Part shown: positions 14,831 through 24,700 of the stretch, one piece after another
Position numbering within the stretch: position 1 is the first letter of the stretch
Layout: each line of letters begins with the position of its first letter
NCBI GenBank assembly: GCA_945903545.1
Contig: CAMDOO010000015.1
Span: forward strand, 1 to 48,918
Length of the DNA stretch: 48,918 nt
Origin: Opitutus sp. GAS368
GTDB lineage: Bacteria; Verrucomicrobiota; Verrucomicrobiia; Opitutales; Opitutaceae
Direction: 5' to 3'
Notes under the pieces: model-generated
The model's database searches: none
Told to the model about the DNA's origin: nothing
Seen by the model: only the letters and a program-made list of their open reading frames with translations
Program-made: the position numbers and the translations under genes

Positions 14831-15714
14831 CAGTAAACCACCTTGTTCAGCGGGTACTCCACGATGCCCTCCGCGCCGAGCGCCTTGAGCTGCGGGATGA
14901 TCTCGCGGACCACGCTCTCGTCGATGATCGTCTCGAGCGCGATCCAGTCGGGAGAGCTGAGCTGGGAAATGGTGGGGTTGCGCAGGGCGGGCAGCGACTT
15001 GACCACGGAATCGAGGGCCGCCTTCGGCAGGTTCATCTTGAGGCCGACCTTGGAGCCCGCTTCCAGGGCGCCGCGCAAAAGCAGCGCGATGGTCTCGATC
15101 TTTTTGCGCTTCGCCGGATTGGCCCAGCTCTTCCTGTTGGCAATGAGCTTGGTGTTGGTCTCAAGCAGGGTGTCCACGATCCGGAGCTTGTTCGCCCGGA
15201 TTGAGTTCCCCGTCTCGGTGATGTCCACGATCGCATCCACCAAATCCGGCACCTTGACCTCGGTGGCACCCCACGAGAACTCAACCTCGACCTTCACGCC
15301 GAGCTTCTCGAAGTAACGCTTGGTGGTGTTGACGAGTTCGGTTGCGACGCGCTTGCCGGCAAGGTCGGCGGCGGTCTTCACGGACGAGGCCTCCGCCACG
15401 CACAGCACCCAGCGGGACTTCTGTGTCGTGACCTTGCTGTACACGAGGTCGCACACCTCCACCACGTCGGAGTTGTTTTCCTGGATCCAGTCAAAGCCGG
15501 TCAGGCCACAGTCGAAGAAGCCGTGCTCAACATAGCGGCTCACCTCTTGGGAACGCACGAAGCGGCCGTCCAGTTCCGGGTCGTCGATCGACGGCCGGTA
15601 GCTGCGCGAGCTGGTCGTGATCTTCCAGCCCGCCTTGGCGAACAGGTTCTTGGTGGCCTCCTCGAGGTTGCCCTTCGGCAATCCGAGCATGAGCAATGGC
15701 ACAGCGTCAGGCAT
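14830..15714 (-). CDS. hisG: ATP phosphoribosyltransferase, long form
   Basis: A 294-residue enzyme of the first step of histidine synthesis (ATP + PRPP). It begins LMLGLPKGNLEEAT; DCGLTGFDWI and the PRPP-binding-like VDAIVDITETGNSIRANKL follow. About 75 extra C-terminal residues ending VVREIIPQLKALGAEGIVEYPLNKVVY form the ACT-like regulatory domain of HisG-L, so it should not need HisZ and is probably feedback-inhibited by histidine. The start ATG is at 15714. No other his gene is nearby. Confidence 0.93.
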   Translation of the reverse strand: MPDAVPLLMLGLPKGNLEEATKNLFAKAGWKITTSSRSYRPSIDDPELDGRFVRSQEVSRYVEHGFFDCGLTGFDWIQENNSDVVEVCDLVYSKVTTQKSRWVLCVAEASSVKTAADLAGKRVATELVNTTKRYFEKLGVKVEVEFSWGATEVKVPDLVDAIVDITETGNSIRANKLRIVDTLLETNTKLIANRKSWANPAKRKKIETIALLLRGALEAGSKVGLKMNLPKAALDSVVKSLPALRNPTISQLSSPDWIALETIIDESVVREIIPQLKALGAEGIVEYPLNKVVY

Positions 15715-15761
15715 GGGGCCAAGGCACACGCGGCCTCCACCTCCTTCAAGCCCGGAATACT

Positions 15762-15789
15762 TTGACACCGCCCAGCCCAATTGTAAAAA
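15762..15789 (+). promoter_or_regulatory. Candidate promoter for the OmpR-type regulator
   Basis: TTGACA at 15762-15767, a 16-bp spacer, then TAAAAA at 15784-15789, 30 bp before the start codon at 15819. The -35 box is perfect and the -10 box is weak. Confidence 0.4.
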
Positions 15790-15818
15790 AGGCCCCGAAA
15801 CCCGCGCAGCCCGCACCC

Positions 15819-16544
15819 ATGCGTCCCGAGCCGAAACCCCTGATTCTCATCGTCGAAGACGAACCCGAACTGGCGAAATTGATCGCCATTCACCTCGAGA
15901 ACGCGGGCATGAACACCCAGGTTTACGACCGGGCGGCGCATGCGATGAAGTTCCTTGGACATAATTTCGCGAATTTGCTGCTGCTCGACATCAACCTGCC
16001 CGACCAGTCCGGCTTCGCGCTGCTCGAGGAGCTGAAGAAGGCCGACAAGGTGATCCCCACGATTTTCCTCACGGGAAATTCCCTCGAGAACAGCAAGATC
16101 CAGGGGCTCGAGATGGGCGGTGACGACTACATCACCAAGCCGTTCAGCTACCCGGAACTGGTGGCCCGCATCCGCGCCGTGCTGCGCCGCGCCGAGTCCA
16201 ACCACGACCAGAACGTCACGCGCAACGTGCGCGTGTCCGACAAGCCCTTCGAGATCTGCGGCGCCAAGGTCAACCCGGAGCGCCTCGAGGTGGAGTTCCC
16301 CGCGGGCACAGTCGTGAAGATCGGCCGCAAGGAGCTCGGCATCCTCGCCCACCTCGACGCCAACCGCGGCTCGGTCATCACCCGCAAGGCGCTGATCCAC
16401 GCCGTCTGGGGCATCCATGCCGATGTGAAGAGCCGCTCCCTCGACCAATATATCGTGCGCGTCCGCAATCTCTTCAAGGAGCACGGCCTCAGCCTCGATA
16501 CCTTCCGCACCGTGCACGGGGTCGGGTATATCTTCGAGCCCTGA
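15819..16544 (+). CDS. OmpR/PhoB-family response regulator
   Basis: A 241-residue protein with an N-terminal receiver and a C-terminal winged-helix DNA-binding domain. Receiver residues are the acidic pair in LIVEDEPE, the phospho-Asp in LLLLDINLPDQSG, Thr in IFLTGN and Lys in DDYITKPFS. The output domain ends with the usual SRSLDQYIVRVRNLF and TVHGVGYIFEP. The start ATG is at 15819. No cognate kinase overlaps it; the kinase starting 160 bp downstream on the same strand is a candidate partner. Confidence 0.92.
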   Translation: MRPEPKPLILIVEDEPELAKLIAIHLENAGMNTQVYDRAAHAMKFLGHNFANLLLLDINLPDQSGFALLEELKKADKVIPTIFLTGNSLENSKIQGLEMGGDDYITKPFSYPELVARIRAVLRRAESNHDQNVTRNVRVSDKPFEICGAKVNPERLEVEFPAGTVVKIGRKELGILAHLDANRGSVITRKALIHAVWGIHADVKSRSLDQYIVRVRNLFKEHGLSLDTFRTVHGVGYIFEP

Positions 16545-16704
16545 CGGATCAGCTTGGGGCCTCCGCAGGCGGCCCGGATCGAGCGCCCGACCAAGGGGGC
16601 AACCACCCTCACTTGGCAAGGCCTCCCCCCCAGCCGGGGCATAACCAAGAGTGATCAATTGCCGGCCTTTGCCTCAGCCTCGGCCTGCACATCGGCTGGC
16701 GTCG

Positions 16705-17865
16705 ATGACGTCCACGGCCTCCGCGCAATCGGGCTTCTCGCCGCCCAGCCTGGCCGAAGTTTCGCTGGAGCAGGCGCCGATCGGGATGTGCTGGCTCGAC
16801 GGCGAAGGACGCATGGTGGCGTGCAATCTTGCGTTCGCCGCCCTGACCAAATGCCGGCGCGAGGAGCAGCCGCTCTTCACGTCCTTTCTGCCCGGCACCT
16901 CGCTGCCTTGGACCAACCGGTCCCCCCAAGAGGCGCAGGCTCCGGTCGATTGCGAATTGCTGACCCGGGATGGGGCCAGGGTGCCGGTCACGCTCCGGGT
17001 CCGCCGGGTGCAGTACGGCGGGCGCGAGCTTGAGCTCCTGCTCGTCGAGGACGTCACCGAGCTGCGCAAGGTCCAGCAGCACGTCGCCACGGCCCAGCGC
17101 CTCGAGAGCGTGGGCGTGCTCGCCGGAGGCATCGCACACAACCTCAACAACACGCTCGCCCCGGTTATCCTCGGGCTAGACATCCTCCGTGACAAGGCCA
17201 CCAGCGCCCAGCTGCCGATGCTGAACAACATGCTGGCGGGTGCCCAGCGTGCCGCCGGGCTGATTACCCAGATGCTGATGTTCGCGAAGCGGAAGGAAAT
17301 GAAGCTGGTAAAGCTTAAGGCCGGCCCGCTGCTGGACGAACTGAGCCGCACCCTCGCCCACACGTTCCCCGAGAACATCGAGGTGAACATCATTCCCGCA
17401 CGGAACCTGCCGCCACTGCTGGGCGGCGACGTCCATCTTATGAGCGTGCTGCTCAACTTGGCACTCAATGCCCGCGATGCCATGCCGCAGGGCGGGCGGC
17501 TGGAGGTCCGGGCTGACCTCGTGATCGCCGACCACCACCACACCGCTGCGGTCGGCACGGTGCGGCCCGGCCGCTATGTGCGGTTCAGCGTCGCCGACAC
17601 CGGCACCGGGATGCCCCCCGACGTGCGCGACCGCATCTTCGATCCGTTCTTCACCACCAAGGGACCCGACAAGGGCACGGGCCTCGGGCTCTCCGCCGTG
17701 CACGGGATCGTGGAAAGCCATCGGGGGTTCCTCAACGTGTACACTGAGGTGGGCCGCGGCACGCGCTTCCATGTCAACATCCCCGCTGTCGGCGAGGAGC
17801 CGCGGGGCGAGACCACGCTGACGTCCAATCCCCGGGTGATCGAGGGCCGGGGCGGCTTGTCCTGA
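16705..17865 (+). CDS. Soluble PAS-type sensor histidine kinase, frameshifted before its receiver
   Basis: A 386-residue kinase without membrane segments. A PAS-like region (about 20-130, EQAPIGMCWLDGEGRMVACN) is followed by the H-box GVLAGGIAHNLNNTL, N-box LNLALNARDAMPQGG, G1 ADTGTGMP, F-box DPFFTTK and G2 GTGLGLSAVHGIV. The frame then stops at TGA (17863-17865). The next frame continues directly as a receiver (GRLVLIADDE), so the intact gene was a hybrid kinase. One extra G in the ggccggggcgg run at 17845-17855 would restore it. A GTG start at 16651 is also possible. Either a sequencing error or a real mutation. Confidence 0.85.
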   Translation: MTSTASAQSGFSPPSLAEVSLEQAPIGMCWLDGEGRMVACNLAFAALTKCRREEQPLFTSFLPGTSLPWTNRSPQEAQAPVDCELLTRDGARVPVTLRVRRVQYGGRELELLLVEDVTELRKVQQHVATAQRLESVGVLAGGIAHNLNNTLAPVILGLDILRDKATSAQLPMLNNMLAGAQRAAGLITQMLMFAKRKEMKLVKLKAGPLLDELSRTLAHTFPENIEVNIIPARNLPPLLGGDVHLMSVLLNLALNARDAMPQGGRLEVRADLVIADHHHTAAVGTVRPGRYVRFSVADTGTGMPPDVRDRIFDPFFTTKGPDKGTGLGLSAVHGIVESHRGFLNVYTEVGRGTRFHVNIPAVGEEPRGETTLTSNPRVIEGRGGLS

Positions 17866-18218
17866 TCGCAGACGACGAGGTCATGGTGCGAACCGTGCTA
17901 CACGGCGTGCTTGAGCGCCTCGGCTTCACCGTCCTGCTGGCCGAGGACGGCGCCCAAGCGCTGGCCGATTGCGCCCGCCTCAAGCAGGAGCTCGCCCTGC
18001 TCATTACAGACCTGCACATGCCGAATCTCGACGGTCTGACCCTGTTGCGGGCCGCCCGGCGGATCCTCCCCACCCTGCCCGGCCTGGTCTTGAGCGGCCG
18101 GTTCCTCGAGGATGAGCGCAAGGCCCTCGATCAACTCGGCTCGTCCAAGCTCTTGTCCAAACCGTTCAATCAGGCCGCCCTCAACGAGTGCCTGCACGAG
18201 GTGCTGGCCAAAGCCTGA
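17850..18218 (+). pseudogene. Receiver domain separated by a frameshift from the upstream kinase
   Basis: In the -1 frame relative to the kinase, a complete receiver of about 120 residues is read: acidic pair in LVLIADDEV, phospho-Asp in LLITDLHMPNLDG, Ser in LVLSGR and Lys in LLSKPFN. The only ATG near the front (17883) lies after the acidic pocket residues, so independent translation would give a non-functional receiver. This supports the view that it belonged to the 16705-17865 kinase. Confidence 0.75.
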
Positions 18219-18234
18219 AGCGGCAAAGTGAACG

Positions 18235-18734
18235 ATGTATCCAGGCAAATCATCGCGCTGGATCCACGGGCGCTATTTGCTGCGCGATCCCGCAACCCGC
18301 ATCGCGCGCATGTCTATCCTCCTCGCCGGTCTCAGCGCCGGAGTGATCGGAGCGGTCGCCTGGAACCGCCGTCAGCTCGACCGTCTCGCGATCCATACAG
18401 CTGAACTCGCCATCGGGTTCGAGCCGGACGATTTCACCGGGCTCACGGCCGTGGCCGACGGCGTAGACGGATTGTGCCGGGCCGCCGAGCCGGGGCAGAG
18501 TCGAACCTCGAGATCATCGACTTCGAGATGCCGGGGCTGCACGGCCTTGAGCTCCTCCACTCCTTCAAGGCAAGGCTGGGCCGAGTGCCCCTGGTGGACA
18601 TGGCCGGCAGCTCCAACGCCGAACTGCCCCGCCTCGCCCACGAGCACGGGGCGGCGGCGATGCTGGAGAAGCCGTTCAGCCGCCAACAGCTGCTGCAAAC
18701 CGTCGAGACGGCGCTGGGCGGCGGCCGCCGTTGA
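18235..18734 (+). pseudogene. Degraded receiver-domain remnant
   Basis: Two frames together spell a receiver. The frame from 18235 ends its recognisable part with GLTAVADGVDGLCRAA, and the frame from about 18490 continues with LEIIDFEMPGLHGLELLHSF, then VPLVDMAGSS and MLEKPFSRQQLLQTVETAL. The N-terminal 60 residues of the first frame include one hydrophobic stretch (MSILLAGLSAGVIGAVAW) and lack the usual acidic pair. At least one frameshift and an altered front make this a probable pseudogene. Confidence 0.55.
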
Positions 18735-18809
18735 CCCCGGGCTCGGCACCGTCCTTCCCGGGCCCGGCTCGAGCCGGGCGCGGCCCGCATTGGGTCCTGG
18801 CGAGCCCCC

Positions 18810-18888
18810 GGCGAGGTATAATATCTATACCAGAAAGCAATATCGCTATACTAACACACCGACCGGGATTCAGCTAGAGTGATCCCTT
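18810..18888 (+). promoter_or_regulatory. AT-rich promoter region of the 18889 regulator
   Basis: A sharply AT-rich patch in GC-rich surroundings contains TATAAT at 18817-18822 within the dyad gtata-N5-tatac. A second tatac word follows downstream. No good -35 box is seen, so an activator may be involved. Confidence 0.45.
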
Positions 18889-19551
18889 ATGACTACGTCC
18901 CCGCCACGCATTCGGGTCGTCATCGTTGATGACCACCAGCTTCTCCTCGAGCTTCTCGCCGACTCGATCGGGCAGCTGCCGGAGTTTGAGGTGGTCGGTC
19001 GCTTCACCTCAGGCATCGCCTTCCTCCGCGCGGCCAAGGCCATCGAGTGCGACGTAGTCCAGCTGGACCTGATGATGCCGGACCTGAACGGACTCGAATG
19101 TGTGCGAAGCCTGCGCCGCGCAGATCCGTCCCGGAACATTCTGATCGTCTCCGGCAATACCAACGCGCTTTCCATCAGCCGCGCGCTGCGGCTCGGGATT
19201 CGGGGTTACGTCGAGAAGAGCGCACCCACCGAGGAAATCCTCACCGCCCTCCGCCTCGTGGGCGGCGGAAAATCGTACTTCGGCCGCTCGTTGCAGGCCA
19301 AGGTCCGCAAGATCTGCGACTCACCCTTCCCTCTCGATGCCTCGGACCACCTGTCGTCACGGGAACACACGGTGCTCGCCGGCCTCGCCGCCGGCCAGAC
19401 TTCGAAGGCGATCGCCGCGGCCCTCGGGCTGAGCGAGTTCACGGTCAAGAACCACCGCCGCCGGATCAAGAGCAAGACCGGTCTGCACACCAATGCCGAG
19501 CTGATCCGGCTCGCCACCCGCCTCGAGCTGGTGGAGCCCGAAAACCTTTGA
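18889..19551 (+). CDS. NarL/LuxR-family response regulator
   Basis: A 220-residue protein. The receiver has VVIVDDHQLLLE (acidic pair), VVQLDLMMPDLNG (phospho-Asp), LIVSGN and GYVEKSAPTEE (conserved Lys). The LuxR helix-turn-helix is LSSREHTVLAGLAAGQTSKAIAAALGLSEFTVKNH. The start ATG is at 18889. It resembles the regulator at 27833-28510 in layout and length. It precedes an outer-membrane barrel gene, so it may control envelope or exopolysaccharide functions; that link is inference. Confidence 0.9.
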   Translation: MTTSPPRIRVVIVDDHQLLLELLADSIGQLPEFEVVGRFTSGIAFLRAAKAIECDVVQLDLMMPDLNGLECVRSLRRADPSRNILIVSGNTNALSISRALRLGIRGYVEKSAPTEEILTALRLVGGGKSYFGRSLQAKVRKICDSPFPLDASDHLSSREHTVLAGLAAGQTSKAIAAALGLSEFTVKNHRRRIKSKTGLHTNAELIRLATRLELVEPENL

Positions 19552-19627
19552 TCCTCAGCCGACCTGGCACCTCCGACATCCACCCTGTTGCGCCACCACC
19601 CCATGGGCACCCAAAGAACACCTACGC

Positions 19628-20530
19628 TTGAAAACCAAAGCCCGCTCCGCCTGGCTTATTTTTCTTGGACTGTCCGCGATTGCCCGCCTCCCGGCGGCGG
19701 ACTCGTGGTTTCGTTCCGCCTTCGAGGGACGGGCCGACACCGGTCAGCGCGATGCAGAACAGTCCGGGGGCACGATGCGGATCGGACCGGTCGGCCTCGA
19801 CCTGTCGATCAAGGCCGGCTTTGAATACAACGACAACGTCCTGCTCGCCCCCCAGGCGCAGACCGTAACCCGCGCGAACTTCGGCGCCACCTTCCGCGCA
19901 GATTGGCTGACCTCCAAGATCCAGCGCCTGCATCTGACCGGTGACTTCGGGCGACGCCTCACTCTGAGCGGCCCCGGCAAGAACTCGAGCTATCTGAGGC
20001 TGAGCCCGGGCTCCGCGATCCGCTGCAGCCTGTTCCTTTCCGACGTGCGCGTGAGCACGTTCCTTAATGCCTCGCGCCAGGACGATCCCTCGGCGAGCCC
20101 GGCCGCCTTCAACACCGAGACCTACCGGCAGTCGAGCAAGGACGCGGGTCTGCAGGTCGACGTTCCCCTGCACGGCGCCACGGTCCAAATCATGGCCCTG
20201 CGGGGCTGGACCAACTCGTGGAGCGACAGCCCGCGGGAGATCACCGCCCGGCGCGGATTCGTCAGCGCCCGGCTGCTCCGCACGTTCCGGACCGGCCTGG
20301 ATGCCGGCTTGGACATGTTCCTCATCCGGCAGAACTACGGCAACGGGACCGCCGCGTCCTCAAACCCCCGTTCCGCCAGCCTCTTTGTGGACACGGTGCC
20401 GAGCCCGAAGATCAAGATCCAGTCCTCGCTCAGTTGCGACCTCCTGAACTACACCAGCGCCACGCTGGCCGGGGACGCGACCTCGGGTGCCGGGCTGCAC
20501 CAGTGTCTCGCTTTTACCAGCCGGACCTAG
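19628..20530 (+). CDS. Outer-membrane beta-barrel protein, C-terminally truncated
   Basis: A 300-residue frame from a TTG start, with a signal peptide (KTKARSAWLIFLGLSAIARLPAADS). Alternating beta-strand sequence follows: LDLSIKAGFEYNDNVLL, NFGATFRADWL, RLHLTGDFGRRLTLSG, AGLDMFLIRQNYGNG. It resembles barrel proteins found near exopolysaccharide export genes. Recognisable barrel sequence stops near 20490 and the frame ends shortly after without a terminal aromatic strand, exactly where O-antigen-ligase-like sequence begins in another frame. I read this as a deletion fusion that removed the barrel's end. Confidence 0.62.
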   Translation: MKTKARSAWLIFLGLSAIARLPAADSWFRSAFEGRADTGQRDAEQSGGTMRIGPVGLDLSIKAGFEYNDNVLLAPQAQTVTRANFGATFRADWLTSKIQRLHLTGDFGRRLTLSGPGKNSSYLRLSPGSAIRCSLFLSDVRVSTFLNASRQDDPSASPAAFNTETYRQSSKDAGLQVDVPLHGATVQIMALRGWTNSWSDSPREITARRGFVSARLLRTFRTGLDAGLDMFLIRQNYGNGTAASSNPRSASLFVDTVPSPKIKIQSSLSCDLLNYTSATLAGDATSGAGLHQCLAFTSRT

Positions 20531-20963
20531 GCGGGCGCCTCGCCGGGTTCGCCCAGGAATACCGGCTCCGGATCTGGCAGGACAGCCTGCCTTTGCTGGC
20601 AGAATATCCTGTCGGGGGCGTCGGACTCGCGGCCTATCCCGCGACAATTCCGCTCGGCAGCCGGCTCGATCTTCCCGCGGACTCACGGCTGGCCCATCCG
20701 GATTCGAGCTGGGTGCTGCTCGGCGTCGAATGGGGCCCGGTGGCGACCCTCGCCCTCGGACTGGCCTTGCTCGCTGCGCTGCGGCGAGAACAGGAGGCGC
20801 CCCGGGGCACGATGGCGCGAGCGAGGCTTTGGCCCTGCAGACTAACCGGTCCGCCGTGCCCTCCTGCCCCAGCACGCGCCCTGCGGGCGGCCACCGTCCT
20901 GCTCGCCTTTGCCCTGCTGATCTTGCCGGGGATGGCTTGGCATGGCGTGCGCAGCCTGGAAAT
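20496..20963 (+). pseudogene. O-antigen ligase-like C-terminal remnant
   Basis: One frame, without its own start, reads YRLRIWQDSLPLLAEYPVGG and continues VGLAAYPATIPLG, then a Leu/Ala-rich membrane segment (GPVATLALGLALLAAL) and a second one (VLLAFALLILPGMAWHGV). The R-x-IW-D ... P-GGVGLAAY pattern is typical of the last periplasmic loop of O-antigen ligase/polymerase proteins. Its 5' part is absent and is replaced by the barrel gene. Confidence 0.55.
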
Positions 20964-21267
20964 GCAGGGTTACGCCATGGCGGCGGCGGCCGGCGGGGTA
21001 GCGGCCCGCGAGCTCCTCGAAGAATTCAAGGCGGACCTCATCATCTGCGACCTCCAGTTGGCCGATTCGGATGGGCTGACCATTATCGCCGAGCTGCGCC
21101 GGTTGACACCCCAAGTGCAGGTGATGCTGCTGACCGGCGTAAACTTCAATCCCGCCGAGGTGGACATCACGTTTGGCGGCCTCGTCTCGACCTACCTCCC
21201 CAAGCCGGCGAGGCTCAGCGCTATCGCCGCGGCGGTCGCCCGCCTGATCGGCCCCGGTGCCCCTTAG
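20964..21267 (+). pseudogene. Receiver-domain remnant fused to the ligase remnant
   Basis: In the same frame as the ligase tail, sequence switches abruptly to a receiver: GYAMAAAAGGVAARELLEEF, then LIICDLQLADSDGL with the phospho-Asp, VMLLTGVNF and TYLPKPARLSAIAAAVARLIG. The N-terminal beta strand and acidic pair are missing, so it is a truncated module. It ends 1 bp past the pilin gene's stop on the other strand. Confidence 0.6.
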
Positions 21268-21614
21268 GGATTGTAGGTCAGCGTCCGATTGCCGCCAATT
21301 CCGGTGATCGTGAAGGGTTGGCCCTGCGTGAAGCTGGCGGGATAGGATTCACCCGCCAACGCCCGGAATTGCTTCAGGTATTTGGTCGAGCCCATCACGT
21401 CGCTCAGCAACGCCGTCGCGGTCGAGTTTTCGAGGAAATATTGGTCAAGGGCCGCACTCAGCTGGCGGGCGTTGTTGCTCACCGCCATATCCTGAGCATT
21501 GCGGCTGACGCGCTGAAAGCTCGGGATGGCGAGGGCGGCCAGCATGGCGATGAACGCCGCGACAATCATGATTTCCACTAGTGTAAATCCGCGAGCGCAA
21601 TCGGAGCACTTCAT
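21264..21614 (-). CDS. Type IV pilin-like (pseudopilin) protein
   Basis: A 116-residue protein. A short leader (MKCSDCARG) precedes the prepilin cleavage and methylation motif G-FTLVEIMIV and a roughly 20-residue hydrophobic helix (AAFIAMLAALAIPSF). A globular part with ARQLSAALDQYFLEN follows. Prepilin peptidase would cut after the Gly. No assembly genes are nearby, which is common for scattered pseudopilin genes. The ATG at 21614 is preferred over an upstream start because it gives a standard short leader. Confidence 0.82.
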   Translation of the reverse strand: MKCSDCARGFTLVEIMIVAAFIAMLAALAIPSFQRVSRNAQDMAVSNNARQLSAALDQYFLENSTATALLSDVMGSTKYLKQFRALAGESYPASFTQGQPFTITGIGGNRTLTYNP

Positions 21615-21706
21615 GATGACGATTCCGGCACACGGGACGCCGCGCCGTAAAGCCCGCGAGATTAGCCACTGCGAGCCAGCCGGATGGCTCCCCATCAGGC
21701 CGCGGG

Positions 21707-24700
21707 TCACCTGTCGGAATCCAGACAGTTCTGAATCGCGCGCTGCAGCAGGCCGAAGTCGATCGGCTTGCTAACATATTCATCGGCCCCGGCATCTTGG
21801 GCCTTGTTCCTATCCGATTCGTAGGCAAAGGCCGTGAGGGCAATGATCGGCAGCCAGCGGGTGCGTTCATCCTGCCGCAGCAGGCGGATCGCCCCCAGGC
21901 CATCAAGCACCGGCATCTTTAAGTCCATCAGCACGATGGCCGGCTGCAGCGCGATCGCCCGGTCAACCGCCTCGCGGCCATTGGTGGCCGTGGCGACGCG
22001 GAACCCCTCGGCTTCGAGGTAGGAGGTGATCAGCTCCAGGTTGGCCGGGTAATCCTCGGCCACGAGCACGAGGCGGCCACCGGTGGAAATCGGCACCGGC
22101 GGGGCGGACCGCTGCGGGACCGGGGACACCGCGACCGTTTCCGAAATCCGCCGGGGCAGGCGGACCAGGAAAACGCTGCCCTGCCCCAGCGTGCTTTGCA
22201 GGGTGAGCGTTCCGCCATGCAGCTCGGTCAGCCGCCGCGCGATGGGTAGCCCGAGGCCGGAGCCGCCAGTCCGGAGGTCCTGGGTCTCTACCCGCTCAAA
22301 CTCGAGGAAGACGCGCTCCTGATCTCCGGCCGGAATTCCGGGCCCGGTGTCGCGGAGAGCAAACGTGATTTCCGCCGGGTGGTTAGTCTCCCCAATCAGG
22401 AAGTCGATGCGCCCGCCCGCCGGGGTGTACTTGACCGCGTTGCTGAGAAGGTTGAGCAGGATCTGCTTCAGCCGGCGGGGGTCGGCCTCGATCACTGGGG
22501 TGCGATGGCCCAGCTCGAGCCTGAGCGTGAGGCCGCGCTCGTTCGCTTCGGGCTCTAGCAGCTTCACGATTTCCCGCGCCAGTGAGGCAATCTCGACCGG
22601 ACCGGGCTCGAGTTGGACACGGCCGGATTCGGCGCGGGTGAGGTCGAGCAGTTCATTGATCAGGCTGAGCAGCAGACCGGCGCTCTCCCGCACCCGCTGG
22701 AGGGGTCGGAGCTGGGCTTCGGCCACCGGGCCGTGCCGACCGCGCAGCACCATCTCCGCGCTACCTATGATCACGTTCAGCGGTGTGCGCAGCTCGTGGC
22801 TGACGTTGGCAAGGAACGAGCTCTTGGCGCGGCTGGCCGCCTCGGACTCCTTGCGGCTCCGCTCCAGCTCGTCCTTCGCGAGCCGTTCGCTGGTGATATC
22901 GCGCTGGATGCCGAGGTAGTTGGCCAGCCGGCCCTCCGCATCGAATAGCGGTTGCACTTCGATGGAGATCAAGATCTCGGAACGGTCCTTGCGGTAGTTG
23001 AGAAGCTCGAGACGGAATCCAAGCTCAGACTTTATCTTGGCCCGAAACTCCGCGATCGCGGCCGGGCACGTGCCGGGGCCCTGCAGCAGCTCGCCCGGCT
23101 TGCGACCCTTCGCCTCCAGCCGGGAATAACCGGTGAGGCGGAAAAAGCTGTCGTTGGTCCATTCGATGCGGCCGTCCGCATCGGTGATCATGACACCGTT
23201 GTCGGTCTGGGCCGCCACGTGGGCGAGCTTCTTCAGTTCGACCTGGCTTTCCCGTAGCCAGATCTCGGTCGCGCTGAGCTTGAGGTTGTTGGCCGCGAGT
23301 TCCGAGTTAACCGAGCGTAGTTCCCTCGTGCGCTCATCCGCCTCAGCCCGGGCACGTGTCGCAAACGACTGCAGGCTGACCACCAGCCCAGCCAGCAAAG
23401 TCCAGATCAGTGAAACGCTGGTGGCGATGAATACGGCACTGCCTCTCTCGCGATCCCGCTGGCTCGCCACCCAGCGCCAGCCGAGTGTGAATGGCTCGCC
23501 CGCGAGCTCGATCGTCTGGACCCGGTCAAAGCGCGTGGGAATCGGCCCGGGCGCCGTCGCGATCCAAAGTTTCTCGGGCGCAGCCACGGTGCTCCCCTCG
23601 AAAAAGTACAAGGCCAGGTCTTCCCCGTGGTCGGTAAAAGCTTCATGGACAAACTGCTCGATCCCAATCGGGGCATTAACCCAGGCCAGATGATGGGAGC
23701 GCCGGTCGGCCACGGTGGACGGAGTGACTCCCCCCTGGTAAACTGGCAGATAGAGGAGAAAGCCGGCCCGCTCGACATTGTCCTGCACGAGCTGGATGCG
23801 CTTGGTCATGACCGCGCGGCCGGAGTCCCGGCTTTTGATCGCCGCGACGCGGCGTTTCGCCTCGGAGGCGAGGTCAAGGCCTAGGGCCGGCAGGTTGGGG
23901 TCCACCGGCTCGATCATGCCGACGATAAAGCGGGCCGGGCCGGCGGCATCCGGTGGCAGGAAATCCGGGCTGGCGCCAGGGACGTCATGAATGACAAAGG
24001 GCCGGCCACTCTGCGCCTGCAGGCGGGCGACCAGGCCGGCCTCCTGCTCTGCGCGGGTGGGAAAGATCACCGCGAGCCCCCAGATCGCCGAGTTACGACC
24101 CGAAATATCCAGAGCAAGGTTGTACTCATGCCAGTCGTTGACGGAAATATCCGGTTGGGCCGTGATCAGGCCGGCCCCGCCGCGCAGGGCGTCAACGTAG
24201 GTCTGGATCTGGCTGTCGAAATCAGACTCGACGCGCTGGGCGAGGCGCCCGAGCCGCGCCTCTGCCAGCTCGCGCGCGGAATCACTGATCGCGCAGTAAA
24301 TCCATGCGCTCAAACTCCAGCCGAGCAGGAGGATCATTACGGGCAGCCGGGTCAGGCGCACCCTGCTCATCCCGGAAAGCACGAGGGCCACAAGCGCCGT
24401 CCCCGTGACGTACACTTGGAAGCCGGTCATCGATCCTTGGAGATAACTTCCTGCGAAAGGGAGATAACCCATCCGGTTGGCGGTAACGAAAAACAGCGTG
24501 ACAAACCAGACCGAGGCAAAAAGCCCTCCCTCCCCGGCAACCACGAGAGCCGGCAGCAGGACAGGGAAAACGAACATGATCCAACTCTTCCCCTCGGACC
24601 AAAAATAGAGCAACAGGAGCACCGCCGCGAAGAAGGCGAGGACCAGGCCAAGCCGCAGCGCTTGGGCCGAGAATGAACCCCCGCGGAAAGACCGGCCGGC

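Noticed and set aside
13468-15204. A 578-residue forward frame crossing aguB and the 13.5 kb palindrome
   Set aside because: It translates the inverted repeat and the antisense of aguB and hisG; nothing conserved.
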